A program made the translations under genes and the position numbers. The notes beneath the pieces were generated by a model, which had not been told where the DNA came from, ran no database searches, and saw only the letters and a program-made list of their open reading frames with translations. A DNA stretch of 64,000 bases, from assembly GCA_029215795.1 (NCBI GenBank), contig JARDYH010000007.1, positions 20,743,763-20,807,762 on the forward strand, in the 5' to 3' direction. This DNA is from Anniella stebbinsi. Its lineage: Eukaryota > Chordata > Lepidosauria > Squamata > Anniellidae. This document shows positions 10,763 through 22,150 of this stretch, piece after piece (position 1 is the stretch's first letter; each line of letters starts with the position of its first letter).

Positions 10763-11005
10763 CATAATAAACTGTTGAAGGACATCCTTAATCCTTCCAT
10801 TAGAAGCAATGGCACATAGAAGGGCTTCAATGTGGCTTTGTGTGGATGTGTGCTTGAAGCATTCTTGGCCAAACAATTAATATTGTCACTAGTTGTCCAA
10901 AAGTTGTCCAAAAAGATTCTATACCTTGGAGTATGTGGATAAAGTTAAGTGTAATCAGTGACCAACTATTTGAATATTTTTCTTATTACTCAACTAATGA
11001 TTCCT
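10763..11005. other. Unannotated DNA
   Basis: Short AT-rich spacer between a SINE and a LINE end. No feature recognised. Confidence 0.4.
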
Positions 11006-11369
11006 TAATACAATCCGCCCCGCCTGCTCAAGTCCTCTGGGTAGAACTTATTACAGTTGGCCAAGACTAGGCTGACAACAGTTACCCAGAGGACCTTCTC
11101 TTCTGCCGCTCCCAGACTGTGGAATGGCTTGCCAGAGGAGACTCGTCAACTTAACAGTCTTTTAGAATTTAAGAAAGCTATAAAGACTAGTCTCTTCCGG
11201 CAGGCACATCCAGTGGAATTTTAGGATGTTTTTAGGATGTTTTTAGGATGTTTTAATGCTATTTTAATTATGTGTGCCATGTTTTTAATCAGTTGTATGC
11301 ATTTTATCATATTTTATATTTACTGCTGTTCCCCACCTCGATCCAAACGAAGAGGCAGATAAGAAATAA

Positions 11370-11413
<44 letters not shown>
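11006..11413 (+). mobile_element. L2/CR1-superfamily LINE 3' end with (ATT)n tail
   Basis: The plus strand encodes RTFSSAAPRLWNGLPEET (the conserved C-terminal peptide) and then KTSLFRQAHPVEF. A 3' UTR follows with CCCCACCTCGATCCAAACGA and an (ATT)n tail at 11371-11413. The same subfamily recurs in reverse at 15781, 37711 and 54915, each beginning with an (AAT)n tract. Confidence 0.75.
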
Positions 11414-11414
<1 letters not shown>

Positions 11415-11924
11415 CTCCATATCTGCTTGACTAAAACTGAGCAAAGGCAAGATGTAAACCAAAACAAACACACCAACAAACACCCCTTGCAATTCAATTT
11501 GCTGGGGACAATTCAATTTGTTGGCCACTAATATTGCAAAAGGGGCTAAGCCATGATGTGATGGTCAAGTGGAATGCCTGGGGGCACAACTAAACCTGAG
11601 GCCAGGTGATCCCTGAATGGATAAAACCAATGGCACCTACAAGGGAGAGATAATTTGGATTGAAACTGCTGCACTGGGATGAGGGTGGGGGAGTTAACCC
11701 TTTCCCCGCCATTGTTTTCTCAGTGAAAATCCTCTCCTCCAAGGTGCCATTTGCCTCAAAGGAAGAAACTTCAGGTACTATATGGGTGTCTGTAAGTTTT
11801 CTCATGGGGAGGGGTGAAGGAGGGTGATTTCCATCAGGAAAAAGGTATGGATACAAGAAATTAAATTCCTCTTTCCCTAGCACTATAATCCTGACCTGAA
11901 TACCTCCCATGGGTGCTATTTGTT

Positions 11925-11956
<32 letters not shown>

Positions 11957-12470
11957 GCTTTTAATGCAATAGATCTATTTGTGGATCTCTCATCATCATA
12001 TTAAACATTTCATGAGCACTATTTGAACATTTTGCCTTTGAGGCTACTTTCATGAAACTTAAATGCAGGGGGCTGATCATGGTGAGGGATTCCCAAAGGG
12101 CTAGGCATCGTTTCACACCTGAGGAAGCCCATACTCCTGAAAGAAATCTATTTCTAGTTCCTGGAGTCACCTAGCCCTGCTGCTCTTGCGCCCCTATCAG
12201 TAAGTGACCAGAACAAAGGCTCTGCTCAACTTGCTCTCTTCCCCTGGGTGGATCTTTGTTTTGGGACTAAAGACAAGGTACAAGTAATTGGACAGTAACA
12301 ATAGCAGTGAGAAGGGACATACAGTAAAGACCTCTCCAGAAGGTCTTCCTGGAGCCAGTTCTGCCTTTTTCTTCCCTTCTCCCACCTTAGTGTGTGCTAG
12401 TGTGAATGTACATGTGGAAATAGTTCACCAAGACATGCCTGTAAAGGCCTTACATAATCAGGGGACTAGA
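11414..12470. other. Unannotated DNA with a (TTG)n tract
   Basis: Contains a (TTG)n microsatellite at about 11922-11957. The 106-codon minus frame at 11590-11910 has no recognised domain and is probably a chance opening. No other repeat identified. Confidence 0.45.
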
Positions 12471-12473
12471 AAC

Positions 12474-12918
12474 TAAGGCCTCATCTACTCCAAGCAGGAT
12501 ATTGCACTGTGAAAGCAGTATGAAAGTGGTATATAAAAGGCAGGAGCCACATCAAGCAAGATATAGCGGTATGAAAGTGGTATATGGTATGTGTTAATGG
12601 GCTCCAGTTACTGGAGGGATGGTGGTTAAGCCATGGTGGTTAAGCATTTTAAGCTAAACTTATGGTTACCCTGTACCCTTTGGCCTCATCTACACCAAGC
12701 AGAATATTGCACTGTGAAAATGGTATGAAAGTGGTATATAAAAGGCAGGAGCAGCACCAAGCAGAATATAGCAGGATATGGTATGTGTCAATGGGCCCCA
12801 ACAGTTGTCAGTGCACTTCAATACCACTATAAAGCAGTAGTATGGCCTCTGCCTTTTATATACCACTTCATAGCACTTTCATAGTGCAATATCCTGCTTG
12901 GTGTAAATGAGGTCTTAG
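12474..12918. mobile_element. Palindromic element family E, two overlapping or nested copies
   Basis: The sequence begins GGCCTCATCTACTCCAAGCA and ends with the reverse complement, CTTGGTGTAAATGAGGTC. A second left end (GGCCTCATCTACACCAAGCA) lies inside at 12684. Shared internal motifs are ATATTGCACTGTGAAA, TATGAAAGTGGTATATAAAA and GTATGTGTCAATGGGCCCCA. The stretch from about 12603 onward is shared with 53238-53550. The element is non-coding and most likely a non-autonomous DNA transposon. No clear target duplication was found. Confidence 0.65.
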
Positions 12919-12924
12919 TCCTTT

Positions 12925-13295
12925 GAAGAAAGATGGAAGAAACTGGGTATGCTTAGTTTTCTGAACAGTAGACTGAGGGGGGTGAATACGATGGCACTTT
13001 TCAAGTACCTAACCAGTTATCACACAGAAGAGGGCCACAACTCTATCATCCAGGACTGTATAACACAAAATTATGGGCTTAAGTGATAGGAAGGCAGATT
13101 TCAGTTGAAGATCTAGAAATCTTCCTAAGGTCGGAGCTCTCAGACAATGGGACCAGACACTTTGGGAGATGGTGGGCTCTGTGTTGCTGGATATATTCAA
13201 GGAGAGACTAGTTGGCCATCTGTCAGGGATGGTTATACTAGATGCCTGCACACAGCCTAAATGCCCCCTTCCAACTCTATGGTTCTATGATTCCC
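12925..13295 (+). mobile_element. CR1 LINE 3' end (sense)
   Basis: The order of motifs is that of a CR1 3' region. It includes GGCACTTTTCAAGTACCTAA, TCACACAGAAGAGGGCCACA, GTCTGGTCCCATTGTCTGA in reverse, GGCCATCTGTCAGGGATGG, CTTCCAACTCTATGGTTCTA and a terminal TATGATTC. CR1 3' ends normally finish with short direct repeats of an ATTCTATGAT type, which is seen here. It is 5'-truncated and non-functional. Confidence 0.8.
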
Positions 13296-13322
13296 ATATC
13301 CCTATCCATACTTCCCTCTCAC

Positions 13323-13780
13323 TAGAGATGGGCAAACCCATCCTAGTCTGGGTCATGCAGCTCTCGCTGGACCACCCCTGGTCACCACGCACAGTGAGCC
13401 ACTGGGCAGTCTGCAGGCGAGTGGTGCACAGGTCCCTAATCACTCTATTGCATGAAAATAACAGCTCTACGTCCCCCCCCCCCATAAAGACCCATGTGCA
13501 AATGGTGGCCGTAAAGTGGTCATTTACATGTGTAATCTTGCATAAATGGCCCTTTTATGGCCTCCACTTGTGCAAATGGGCCTTTACAAAAAAAAACATA
13601 CCTGTCATATTTATGCAAAATGGTGGCTTGGTAAGGGACTGGGTAGTTGCGCACTTGCCCAACTCAGCGTATATGCAGGTCAAGCATGGGGATCTCTGGA
13701 CAGGCATTGGGGTGGGGGGGAACAAGCCCATGATTTCTCACCAGGCCCCAAGCCCCAGCCAGACACCTGTGCCATCCCTA
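13323..13780. mobile_element. Non-autonomous hAT-type element, family C
   Basis: The element starts TAGAGATGGGCA and ends TGTGCCATCCCTA. It is flanked by a perfect 8-bp direct repeat CCTCTCAC (13315-13322 and 13781-13788). An 8-bp target duplication is the mark of hAT transposition. The interior of about 458 bp has foldback-like AAATGG...CCATTT motifs and no transposase. A second, left-damaged copy appears to end at 44142. The insertion lies immediately beyond a CR1 3' end. Frames that read through both are artefacts of that junction. Confidence 0.8.
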
Positions 13781-13882
13781 CCTCTCACCGCAGTGCAAGT
13801 TAACCTGAATGGTACAGGAGGTGGAAGGCAACTTAATTGATAAAAGTGGCAAGCTGTACATGGTTGAATTCTGGAGTTAGGT

Positions 13883-14269
13883 TTAGACATTCATGAGGCA
13901 CTTAGAGGACAGTTTACCCATGGAATAGCAAAGGAATGGAATGATAGAACTCATCATCCTCCCCAAGCGCAGGCTGCCAATGTAAATCGATGTCAGCGGC
14001 TCATCCGCAGGTCCCTCATTCAGCTGAGACCTTCCCCAGTATGCATAAAGGATGCATTCCCCGTTGACATCCAATGGCAATGGACACGTTTCCCCCCTAC
14101 ATTTTCTGGTGATATGCAAATTGTACGCCTGATTGAAATTCTGACATCTCACAAAGTTTGTAGCAGTCACATTGAATGTGCTGAGCTTCCCAGGAAAGTT
14201 GACTTCCCTACAGGAACTTAATATGCAACCAGATGTTCTGCTCCTTTGGAACACAGTACATGTTGACAA
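13883..14269 (-). other. Unrecognised 128-codon ORF, possible exon remnant
   Basis: This minus-strand frame lies in sequence with more CpG than its surroundings and outside any repeat I recognise. The peptide is cysteine-containing and ordinary in composition, with a CREVNFPGKLSTFNVTATNF segment (an N-glycosylation sequon NVT) and later VNGECILYAYWGRSQLNEGP. Codon usage looks less AT-driven than in the flanks. I do not recognise the family. There is no signal peptide, and I could not fix splice sites with confidence. It could be a genuine internal exon, a retrocopy fragment, or chance. Confidence 0.3.
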
Positions 14270-14280
14270 TGTGACAGTGT

Positions 14281-14800
14281 GCTTGAGAGATCAAATTCAA
14301 ATGAGAAAGGGGGGAAATCTAATTAGGCAGCAAGATATTAATTAATAACAGCCAGTTGAGAAGAAAGAGACATATACATCCTGTACTGTCAAAATATTGC
14401 TCCAAATGCCAGGCACCTACAAGTGTACAGCCTTTCCCCCTCTAACTACAAATGGGTCAGCTTTTAATATGGCCTTTTGGTACACAAATATAAATGGAGC
14501 ATATAACTTTCATTTAAGAAAATCAGTATAGTTTAACCTTCAATAGTCTGATTGATTCCTCATTTAAGTCATGCTCAGCCAAGTGAATACTGTCAGTATC
14601 AATTTGTAATATACAGTCACCATGTAATTACATTACATTTTGTAATATAGGTTCTGTTTGCTTGCGTATTTTCACATGCTGAAGTCAACGAAGTTTGAAA
14701 ACAAGTTCATCCCATGCAGAATTAGGCACTCTGCATAGGATTAGATTTTGCGTTGGGCATTAAAGACAACTGAAGTCAGTATGATGATCACTGCTAATTC

Positions 14801-14837
<37 letters not shown>

Positions 14838-15779
14838 TAATGTCTGTATATTTTAGGAATTGAGTGTAATTTCTCCAAGACGTTTTCTCCAGCTCTGTAT
14901 GAGCTCTGATTAAAGTTCAAGGCATACCAACATGCATGCATCCAAATTATGAATAAAATAGACAACTCGGTCTATTTCTGGTGAGTGTTGATTTTGCATG
15001 CGTCTATTCTTAAATCTATTCTATCCTGTTTCTGCATTTACATGTGCTTTTTAAAAAATAAATATCTGCATGAACATTCATATATAAATATGTATACTTT
15101 TTTAAAAAAACAAAATGCACATTTTTAATCTTAAAATCCATATTTTGAAAAGGTGTTTTGATATACTTTTTGAGCTGAGAATGGCATCACACAATTCATG
15201 GAAGTGCAAAATCCAAAGGATAATTATATTTGCTCTGAACATTCACATCTAGAAGGTGTGGATCTGATCACTTTGCATATTTTCCCCCACTGTGTTAATG
15301 CTGGCCGCCATTAAGGCAGCAGAGGGGAAGGGGTAAAGGGCACAATTCCAGAAGTCAGGGCATATCCGTGTCCGAATGCTCTTGGGGGTCACGAGCACTC
15401 AGACACTGGTCCGTCCTAGCACTGGGCATGTCTGCTTGGGCCCTTGATGGCCAAATGTGGGGATGTCTGTTGCCCTTGTGGACCCAGGCAGACTCTTGCA
15501 CCATCTTTACTCACAAGAGAAGCTTTCCACAGTGGCTTGGAAGGGGAAGATATGGGGGAAGGAAAATCCACAATTGGTTCTCCTCCTCTATGCCTATAGC
15601 TCTGTCTATGGTTGCAACAGAAGAGATGAACAGCGCCTTGTGGAATCCGAAATTAGGGATGTCAGAGAAATCTGAAATGGACTAAAATAAGTCTGGATAT
15701 GTTGTAATCCAATCCATGGATGTCACGCCGGGCCAGCATCAGCATGTCAGGCAAATTCCGTGGACATACAGCTTAATAG

Positions 15780-15780
<1 letters not shown>
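14281..15780. other. Unannotated DNA with a (GA)n tract
   Basis: Contains (GA)n at 14802-14833. Plus-strand frames at 15368-15685 are GC-richer but have no domain. No recognised repeat or RNA gene. Confidence 0.45.
14802..14833. repeat. (GA)n microsatellite
   Basis: About 16 uninterrupted GA dinucleotides. Confidence 0.95.
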
Positions 15781-15825
<45 letters not shown>

Positions 15826-16095
15826 ATTTATTTCTTCATGGTGAGGAACAACATCTGTACAATAACAATATAAATCAAATGCATACATTAATTAAAAGAG
15901 CATATAAAGCAATCAACACATTTTAAAATTTTTGATTTAAAGTTCATCTGGATAGGCCTACCAGAAGAGGTTAGTTTTTATAGCTGCCTTAAACTCAGAG
16001 AGAGTGTTACATTGACAAATCTCCTCCGATAGGCCATTCCAGAGTTTGGGGGTGGCAGAAGAAAAGGTCTTTTGGGTAACAGTTAGCCTAGTTTA
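15781..16095 (-). mobile_element. L2/CR1-superfamily LINE 3' end with (ATT)n tail, reversed
   Basis: An (AAT)n tract at 15781-15823 is the reversed tail. It is followed by the reverse complement of the 3' UTR and by GGCCATTCCAGAGTTTGGG, which reads on the minus strand as part of the conserved APxLWN peptide. Same subfamily as 11006-11413. Confidence 0.7.
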
Positions 16096-16935
16096 TTTAT
16101 ATACATAAATAATTCCGTAGGCAAAACTGCAAGTTAGATGAATGTTACACAATTCACAACTATAAATCCTACAAATTGTTACATAAATACTTATGTAACT
16201 TCCTGTGAATTTGCTTATGCAATTTTATGAGTGGCAATAATAATAATAATAATAACCAGACATAAAAGTTATAGACAAACAACAACAACACATACCTCAT
16301 TGACATAGTAATACCTAATGACAAAACATGTTTTAGAAAAGGAAGAGGAAAAGAGAGAAAAATATACACCACCGGCCATGGAAGTTAAAGAACTATGGTA
16401 ACAGGAAAAAGTCATAATTAGTCCATGAGTTACATCAGTCACCAGTATCACATCAAAAAACTATACAAAAAACTTTCAGAATCTGGACCTACCAAAATAC
16501 GTCCACACCAACATCTAGAAAGCAGTCATAATTAAAACATGTTCAATAGTCAGAAAATTCCTGAATCAGTAAAAGACAGCATGACCTAGCAAAGCCTGTC
16601 ATGTCTGTCTAGAAAAACTGCCATGAGCGAGAAAAGAGACAATAATAATAATAATAATAATAATAACAATAATATAATATCCAAATTCATATGTTTGTGA
16701 ATAACGGACCTGAAAACTCCACCCAATCCATAGAACTCCTGTGGAATGGATGAAATGCAATCCGAACATCCCTAACCCAGATGCTATCTAGGGATCACAC
16801 AATTGCTCTGTTCATTGTTTTTTAAGTGTACCACACTAGTGAAGTAACAAGAAATATAAGAGTTTCTGAGGAATGATCATGTATTGTGTGAAACAAAGGG
16901 GGGGTGGCCAATATAGCTTCTCCCCATGGCTTTCC
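16096..16935. other. Unannotated DNA with (ATA)n tracts
   Basis: Short (AAT)n runs lie at about 16236-16256 and 16641-16672. No other element is visible. Minus frames at 16169-16451 are hydrophobic by composition only. Confidence 0.4.
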
Positions 16936-17195
16936 TTCTCCCTAGCTCTACAGTTTAATAAGAATTAAATTTCTGGAATTAATTTTATGCACCATTTAAA
17001 TAAGCGAAACCCTGAATAAGGCAGCCTTTGACTTAATTATTCTAAATCATTCCGTAACTTTTATGCAACATAATAAATGTGGACTTTATTTGCTTCTGGG
17101 GAAACAGTTAAATTTTGCATGCATTCAAAACCAACCAAAGTACAAAGTAATTAAAGCTTTCACTGCTTTCTGATAAGCAAAAGCATGACACAGTA
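16936..17195. other. Possible conserved non-coding element (AT-rich, TAATTA-rich)
   Basis: The stretch has many homeodomain-like TAATTA/AATTAA cores, for example TTAATTATTC and AAGTAATTAAAGC, and it has no repeat signature. Such composition is common in developmental enhancers, but it is not proof. Comparison with other vertebrates would decide. Confidence 0.2.
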
Positions 17196-17659
17196 ATTAA
17201 GCTCTCTCTCTCTCAAAAAAAAGGTGCATGGAAATACAGTATTTTAAAACTATATGAAGATGTGAATGTCTGTTATATTTTGGAACACTATGTATAATGT
17301 ACTGCTTTAAATGTGTCCTAGAGTTTATGTTTTATGATCCGGATGAAATAAGGCCTGAGAAAATGCCTGATGAAATTACAGAGGACATGTTGTTGGTAGT
17401 AAACAACATACCCTTGTTGTTAATGGATGTCGTGATTCCCTTGAGTTCTTCTTCCCTCCACTCAGTGTTTCCCCCCTGTTCCCTGAGGAAAGAACATTGT
17501 TATAAGCAGAAGCAAGCCTTTTCCCTAGGAAGACCTTGGTATAATCTGCTTCAATAATCCTGAAGGTCCATGCAAGGTCCATTTTGAAATGGTGTCATGG
17601 ATGCATGGACAGAAAGGAGGAGAGAGATTTGAAGTCCAACAACATATATGAGGTCACTG

Positions 17660-17950
17660 CTGTGGAATCATAGAAACTCAGAATCATAAGAAAATGTGAA
17701 GAGCCATGGTGGATTAGATCGTGTCCATCTAGTCCAGCATTCTGTTCACATATTGTCCAACCAGATGTCCATGGAAAAGCAGAACATGACTACAGCAGCA
17801 CCCTCCCACCCAACAACTGGTATACCTAGGCTTACTGCCTCTGATAACAGAGGTAGCATATAGCCATCAGGACTAGTAGCCATTCATAGCCATATAGTTG
17901 GGGAAAGATGGCTCCTTGTAGGCCATCTAATCCAGGGTGCAGACATCAGG
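17660..17950 (-). mobile_element. CR1-like LINE fragment, antisense
   Basis: The segment starts with AATCATAGAAACTCAGAATCAT, the reversed terminal repeat type of CR1. It continues with ATCTAGTCCAGCATTCTGTT, CAACCAGATGTCCATGG and ATAGCCATCAGGACTAGTAG. These motifs are common in squamate repeats. The family is inferred from the reversed ATCATAGAA terminus and so is moderately sure. Confidence 0.55.
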
Positions 17951-18269
17951 CTTCTGGGATTTACTTTATTTTAGTTTCTTTCTTTGTTTGTTTGTTTTAC
18001 TAGAACTTCAAAGTTCACCAGCTGGAGCCACATGAAAAGCGGTGGTCCTGAGTGCAGAGCCAACCTACTGAATCGTATGACCCACATACTGGGATGTCCT
18101 GCATACACAAATACAAATCTACAGCTGAGCTACAATGGATTGGGAATTCTAGCAATAAAATGTTATTGTTAAACATTTGAGAGTTGAAGTCCCTTGCTGA
18201 TCTACTGCAACTGTCCCAGAGTTCTGCTGGTAGATCCCAATCAACCTCCTGCCCACCTCTGATCCAGTA

Positions 18270-18640
18270 CAAAAGCAAATCTAAATGCTGCAGTTGAACT
18301 AGAATGTCTGGCTCCAACCTCTGCTTGAATTTCTCCAATCAGAGAGAACCCATTGCCTCTTTAGTTAATAGTTGCTATACATTTTTACAAAATCTACCCT
18401 CTTATGCTATTATGCATCTACTCCTTAGTCTTCTCTCCACCAGGCTAAATATACCCAGTTCCTTCCATCATTCCTAAAAGTAGTTGTTTGGTTTTCCATC
18501 TCACTGACCCTCTGTGTTGCTGTCTTCTGAACCTGTTCCATCTTAAAAGTGTGATGTTCAGAATTGGACACAATGCAGTCTAATCCACAGTTGGTCAAAG
18601 ATGAGCATGACGGAACAGGTTCATATGTTACGTCTGGCCC
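18270..18640 (-). mobile_element. CR1 LINE fragment, antisense
   Basis: The segment contains ordered antisense CR1 motifs: CTTCTCTCCACCAGGCTAAA, CCCAGTTCCTTCCATCATTC, TCTTCTGAACCTGTTCCATC and TGTTCAGAATTGGACACAAT. This is the usual order for antisense CR1 3' regions. It may belong to the same insertion as 17660-17950, with unrelated sequence between them. Confidence 0.7.
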
Positions 18641-19160
18641 TTTCTACCAGGGATAGTATCTATTTTATGGTCCCTGTCCTAGTAAAACACCCTATTTCAC
18701 CTTTGTCTGTAAATCTGACTTTTGAGGACAAGTCAGGCTTTCAATAGAACCTGAAAGATCCTGCTCTAGTGAAATACTAGTTCCATCAGACCTCCATCCT
18801 TCAGCTGTTACGAGGCAGGAGCCATTCAATAAGAGGGAGAGACGGGAAGCAGGGCCATTCCATCAGTTCTGCTGAAGGACCAGGTCCTCCTCTCCCTAAA
18901 GTGTATAATGACCAGTAGGGGGCATGTCTTCATGGCACTGGGTTGGCACCACGTCCCTCGGAAAACCCACACTTTCCCCCCCCCCCCAGGGTGGCATCGG
19001 ATAAACCTGATTCTAAGGAGGGAGCACAGAGTTTCTGGGTGGCCATCTGGGGGCTGGAGCTGCCCCCGCCCTCTTCCTGGTAGAAGGCAACCAATCACAG
19101 GTCGCCTTCCACCAGGCACCACCCAACCACGTCTCCACTGTGACTCCGGAGCAAGGCTGA
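18641..19160. other. GC-rich unclassified segment
   Basis: Overlapping frames on both strands (18826-19216) are products of GC-rich composition. A poly-C run of about 11 lies near 18977. No gene or repeat family recognised. Confidence 0.4.
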
Positions 19161-19342
19161 GGGGCTGTCCCATCTTGCATGCCCTTGCCTTGCTCCAGAG
19201 AAAAAAGTCGGGGTAAGTCCCCGACTTTTATTGTCTGCAGGTTTAGCAGGAAGCCCTGGGGTGGGTGCACGATTGCATCATCTAATCGATGCCGCACCAC
19301 TGTGCACCCACCCTGGGGCTTTCCAAGCATTTAGACAGCCCC
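19161..19342. mobile_element. PIF/Harbinger-like MITE
   Basis: The element is bounded by the inverted termini GGGGCTGTC and GACAGCCCC with TGA on each side (19158-19160 and 19343-19345). A 3-bp duplication of the T-N-A type together with a GGGGCTGT-like terminus is typical of PIF/Harbinger transposons. The right half folds strongly: AAGCCCTGGGGTGGGTGCAC pairs with GTGCACCCACCCTGGGGCTT (about 19252-19322). It is 182 bp, non-coding and therefore non-autonomous. Confidence 0.6.
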
Positions 19343-19345
19343 TGA

Positions 19346-20860
19346 GTTATTATAATGGCCAAACTAACTACTACTTTTAAGATGTAGCTATGTCTGTTTT
19401 TTCCCCTTACTTATGTTGGGAACCTAGGGAACCCAATATGGATTGGAACGCTTTGCCCTGGCGGTGTACTTTGCATAGGGGAAAAATGTCCCCATTGAAG
19501 TGAATGGAGGATTTTCCCCTCATGCAAATTGCGGACAGGGGCCTGGTGTGTGTGTGATCTGGATAGCGACTGCAATGGACGCAAAGGGTTAGAGTCCTCT
19601 TAAAGCATGCAATACAACAGCCCTGCATGCTCCATAATGCAGTGTGGTGAATGCAGTTTTCCAAGCATACAAAATGGTCCATGAGATGCTCAAACCTCCT
19701 GTTTGTGTTGCTGCAAAAATAGGGGTGGGTAGGATTGCCAGGCACCCAGCTGGTCCGCTTGAGAATACCTGCATGGAGATTCAGGCCATTGCGTATATAT
19801 TCATGAATTTCCAATCACAATATCTAAGATGGCAGAAATATTAATGGAAATAAAGCACACACCTATAATTAAGGTCAATTAAATATATGATGTCAGTAAC
19901 TTCATTGCCATCTGATCCCGACACACTGAAGAAGAGTGTAATAAAAAAGGGGAAAGGAAAAACAAAACAAAAAACAAAAAAAGCAATCCATTACTCATAT
20001 TCTCTATCACAGTGTGTGTGTGTGTGTGACAATTGTGTACTAAAATTATTACATCAATATCACTTTTTATTATTGTGACAAATGTTCATAAACCAAAGCA
20101 AAATGACCAGGACCGGATGTTTGCTCTAACACTGATTGAAATGTACTAGACTGACCTTTACAAAATACCGTGTTTTAATTGGCTGGACATTTTCTCTTCC
20201 CCACCAATTAAGAAAGAAGAAAAGCTGAGAAATGACGAGATGTACACATGGAAGTGGGGTGGGGTGAGGGAAGAGAATGACATCCATTTACAGAATACTG
20301 AAAAGGTCAAAACAATGTGACGTACTGTTCTAATCTTTTGAATATATGAGACATTAAAATTCTGATGCCTCATTCAAGGTTGTAATGAGAACATAATACA
20401 AATGCAAACCTATTATTTTGACAGTGATTGTAATGAGAATGCAAAATAATATAAACGTAATGACACTGCAAGGGACTCTGTTGTTGTCTCCCTTCCCTTT
20501 AATAAATTTCAGAAACTCACTTTTAATTTTTCTTTCCAAGAGGAAAATGTAATTTGAATATGAGGCAGCATCAAATTCCCCAAGTAATCAATGTAGATGC
20601 TAACATGAAGATAAAAGGTTTAATGTCGCAGAGGACAAAACGTTTGAAGGGATTTTGAAGTTGTCGCTTTCTCATTTCAAGGTGGCAACACAAATTAAAA
20701 GTTGAGGTGACCACCAGTTTTTACCTGAACTGAAACATTAAGGTACATTTTGAGGTTCCTGATGGGATGAAACATTTAATGAACTTTAAAGGAAACAAAG
20801 CAATTTTGTCATCCAGATAAACAGCATTGTGAGTGGAGAAGGAAGCATGGAATAAAGACA
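19346..20860. other. Unannotated DNA
   Basis: A 135-codon minus frame at 19407-19814 lies in unclassified sequence that includes a hairpin-like pair, GCATAGGGGAAAAATG and TTTTCCCCTCATGC. It has no recognised domain. A (GT)n tract lies at 20011-20029. The part at 20540-20830 is unique AT-rich DNA. No gene seen. Confidence 0.45.
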
Positions 20861-20865
20861 CAGAC

Positions 20866-21650
20866 TAGGGATGTGCATCGTATTGGACCCGATACCCAAC
20901 ATCAATATAAATCTGTGGAAATCGGGCATCTGATGTCTGATTCCAATGCTGGCCGTAGGAGGTCCAATTTCTCCCAATCCAATTTTTCTCGATCCGATTA
21001 ATATAGGAAAAAATTGGAAAATCGGGTCTCCATTTTACGTGTTTTCGCCATAGGCTTGCATTGGGGGAACGAAAGCTTTTCCCCAATGCAAGTCTATGGG
21101 GAAAACATGGCAGCGGGTGACTGGGTGACTTAGTGACTGGGGACCACCCTCCCTCCCCTCTCATGCTCCTTTCCTGCTGCCATTGTCCGCTTCTGCCTGT
21201 TGCTCCATATTACTGAGAAACAGGCTTTGCGGCCTGATTCTCAGGAGAGCAACATGCCAGGTGACATCATCACCCGGCGATTCACTCTAGTGATAAACAG
21301 GCAGCAAAGCCTGTTTATCAGTAGTACGGAGCAGTGGGCAGTAGTGGATGGCAGCGCGGGACGGCAGCAGGTAAGGAGCGGGAGTGGGCGGGAGGGAGGA
21401 GGAGGGCCTTATTTTAGGTGTTTTCCCCACAGACTTGCATTGGGGGAAAGCTTTCTTTCCCCCAGCACAAGCCTATGGTGAAAACACATTAAATGGCGGT
21501 CCGATATCAAAAACGGAACTTCCAATTTTGTATCGGAATCAGAGCCAATCCGATAATATGGACCTCCGATTTTTCCTATCCGATACTTTACAAAATTTGA
21601 AGTTCCGATTTCGATACCGATACGATTTTTGGGGTCCGTGCACATCCCTA
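20866..21650. mobile_element. Non-autonomous hAT-type element, family B1
   Basis: Starts TAGGGATGTGCA and ends GTGCACATCCCTA, with a perfect 8-bp target duplication ACACAGAC (20858-20865 and 21651-21658). The interior is palindromic. Both halves carry ATGCAAGTCTATGGGGAAAA-type arms and TCCGAT/ATCGGA-rich ends, with GGTGACATCATCACC near the centre. It has no transposase. Related copies are at 34069-35121 and 55638-56559. The short overlapping frames here are palindrome artefacts. Confidence 0.85.
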
Positions 21651-21689
21651 ACACAGACACCAGAGCTTGGGATAAACTAGGGCCTATTT

Positions 21690-22150
21690 ATTTAAACAAT
21701 GGGGAGATTCACCCATCTATAAATCTGCATGTGAAAGTGCAGGAATCTATATGTCCTGATCTCAGGCCACTTGCCTGGCTTTATGGGTGAGCCACTCTGC
21801 AAAGGCAGGAGTCGGGTAAACCCAGCCCCTCTCTTATGCAAAACTTAGAAAGTGTGGGGAGACTGCTCTGAGTCACCTCCACTTGCAGCCATAAAACTCT
21901 GAGTGGGTGAGGCAGGAGGATCTCCAAAGGCATACCATATCCTGACACAGGAGCCGTAAAACTCCCTAGGAGCAGGTCCTCCGGATATGCCAGTCACCAA
22001 AAGGTGCCAGAGTGCTCACCATCCCTATCCTGATATAGCAAATTCCCGCACATCCCTACAGCAAATCAACCTATTTATCCACCCTCCTCATATACCCTCC
22101 AGTATTGAGTAGGCAAAAACCTCCACCGTTTATTGAGAGGAAAAATTCCA
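21690..22150. mobile_element. Possible fragment of the tyrosine-recombinase retroelement family (non-coding end)
   Basis: Motifs such as AGTGGGTGAGGCAGGAGG, GAGCCGTAAAACTCC, GGTGCCAGAGTGCTCACCAT and CATCCCTATCCTGA recall the 3' regions at 54047-54870, 57720-58160 and 58847-59262. The match is by motif order and is weak. Confidence 0.35.

Noticed and set aside
13169..13840. 223-codon plus-strand ORF, among the longest in the window
   Set aside because: It runs across a CR1 3' end and a family C hAT-type element joined by an 8-bp target duplication, so the frame is an accident of the insertion.
18826..19330. Overlapping GC-rich ORFs on both strands
   Set aside because: They are open on both strands, include a poly-C run and overlap a Harbinger-like MITE.
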